Source: Pohlia nutans (taxonomy: Eukaryota; Streptophyta; Bryopsida; Bryales; Mniaceae). From it: a stretch of 64,000 nucleotides of DNA. The notes under the pieces were generated by a model. It ran no database searches and had not been told where the DNA came from. It worked only from the letters and a program-made list of their open reading frames with translations. Positions 62,992 through 64,000 of the stretch are shown in pieces. Each line of letters opens with the position of its first letter. The first letter of the stretch is position 1. The stretch spans positions 3,924,001-3,988,000 of the forward strand of contig CM040103.1 in the NCBI GenBank assembly GCA_022496805.1, written 5' to 3'. The position numbers and the translations under genes were made by a program.

Positions 62992-64000
62992 CATAAGAGG
63001 GTTAAACATAAAACCAGTCAAAAGATAGGTAGATATAACTTATTTTTGCTTTAAGCTAATTAAGAGTGTTATATAAGAAAGATATGTTATACAATGAACA
63101 GTAAAGAAGAAGCTTGAAGCATGAGAGAACATAAATAAGATCAGAGAGACTGAAATAAGGAATGTATAGATAAAGCTTTTAAGTAGTCATTTTTAGTTAT
63201 GTTTGTGTCTTGAGAATGAAATGAGGGAAAGAAAAGCTTAAAGCCGAGTGAATGTAAGCCATTGAGCATTATAAAATAATTTCATAGTAACATTAATATA
63301 GGCTGAAATAATCTGCTTAAGCTAATAACATGATAAAAGAGGTTAAGAGTGATAACTGTTAACAAGATTTATGTTTGTAAACGAGAGTTTAAAATGCTAT
63401 AAGCTGGGAGCACACGAATATTGTCAATGGCAGTAAGAGAGAGCTAAAATGGATGAAGATGAAAAAAAAATTTAAAATAATAATAATAATAATAATAAAC
63501 AAATAAAATAAAAAAAATTGATCAAAGGAAGAAAGAAGAAAATATGAAGAAATAAGTGATTGTGAAGGGAACCTGCTGACAACTAATGAACTAATGGAGT
63601 GAAGCATGAAGCAGTATAAGAAACAAGAAGGATGATTGCTATATGCTTCCCTCATGAAGATTATTACTTGCTTAAAAGGAGAAATTAATGAAGATTAATT
63701 AATCACCTTAATATTTAACTAATAACTTAGGAGTGTTAGTAAATAATTTATAGCTGTAAGCAAATTTAATTAGTTATATGAGAGTCTGTTAAGACAATCA
63801 ACCATAATAAGAATGTTAGCATGGAAAACATGTTCTAAACTATTAGTCAGAGGGAATCATTTCTAAACTAGAGTAAGATAAATAGCGCTTAAAGCAAGAA
63901 TTATGAAAGTTTGTTGAGTGATTTTGTGAGTATAAATTAATGTAACAACTAAAAAAATTATTTCATTAGTCTAATAGACTAATTTAGTTTAATTTTATAG
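62992..64000. other. Retroelement interior without coding sequence
   Basis: AT-rich with no ORF of note. It contains scattered TGC/GCA dyads (for example GCTTAAAGCAAG near 63888), an AAT microsatellite at 63476-63498 and adjacent A-rich tracts. Confidence 0.5.
63476..63498. repeat. AAT microsatellite
   Basis: About seven to eight uninterrupted AAT units. Confidence 0.93.

Noticed and set aside
63389..63655. 88-codon minus-strand frame with many Phe/Ile codons
   Set aside because: Produced by A/T-rich microsatellite and poly-A tracts.
1..64000. tRNA, rRNA, CRISPR or bacterial-type operons
   Set aside because: Looked for and not seen; gene structure and transposons are plant-like.

Overview
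The window looks like plant nuclear DNA. It is AT-rich and gene-poor. It is full of non-autonomous DNA transposons of plant types (Mutator-like, CACTA-like, Tourist-like, Stowaway-like) and carries an LTR-retrotransposon primer-binding site common in plants. Its genes are a local expansion of F-box genes. I cannot place the species more precisely; a non-seed land plant is possible but unproven.

Layout. From 1 to about 57889 the window is one F-box cluster with 11 full-length, single-exon-like genes of 409-439 codons. Six lie in the left half (five on minus, one on plus) and five in the right half (all plus). I call them F1-F11 in order. By N-terminus they form four subclasses: A (F1, F2, F10), B (F3, F7, F9, F11), C (F4, F6) and D (F5, F8). 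The middle of the cluster is a large imperfect inverted repeat, left arm about 19.3-28.57 kb and right arm about 30.93-44.7 kb. F6 faces F7, F5 faces F8, and shared intergenic blocks and transposon insertions occupy matching places. The right arm is lengthened by a 6.6 kb Mutator-like element at 35880-42466 with 215-bp terminal repeats and a 9-bp target duplication. At the left edge, 1-5160 and 5161-9836 are a tandem segmental duplication carrying F1 and F2.

Between the genes I find a TTAA-flanked element family with ends CCCYTWAA (five or six copies, two with convincing paralogous empty sites), two CACTA-like MITE families, a GGGGTGCACT-ended family, a Tourist-like pair, one Stowaway-like MITE and several foldbacks.

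The duplicated cluster sequence stops at about 57889. Beyond it lie a hAT/DUF4371-like transposase-derived gene broken by a frame change (58561-60362), then an LTR-retrotransposon region. That region has its primer-binding site at 62218, a small broken gag with one CCHC knuckle, and a long array of short dyads of the form TGC-N5-GCA.

How it works together. F-box proteins normally join SCF ubiquitin ligases and choose substrates. Here the F-box and several C-terminal blocks are nearly invariant, while two short stretches vary in sequence and length, and at least two genes are mosaics. The cluster therefore looks like a recombining repertoire of recognition subunits. Its biological target cannot be read from the sequence.
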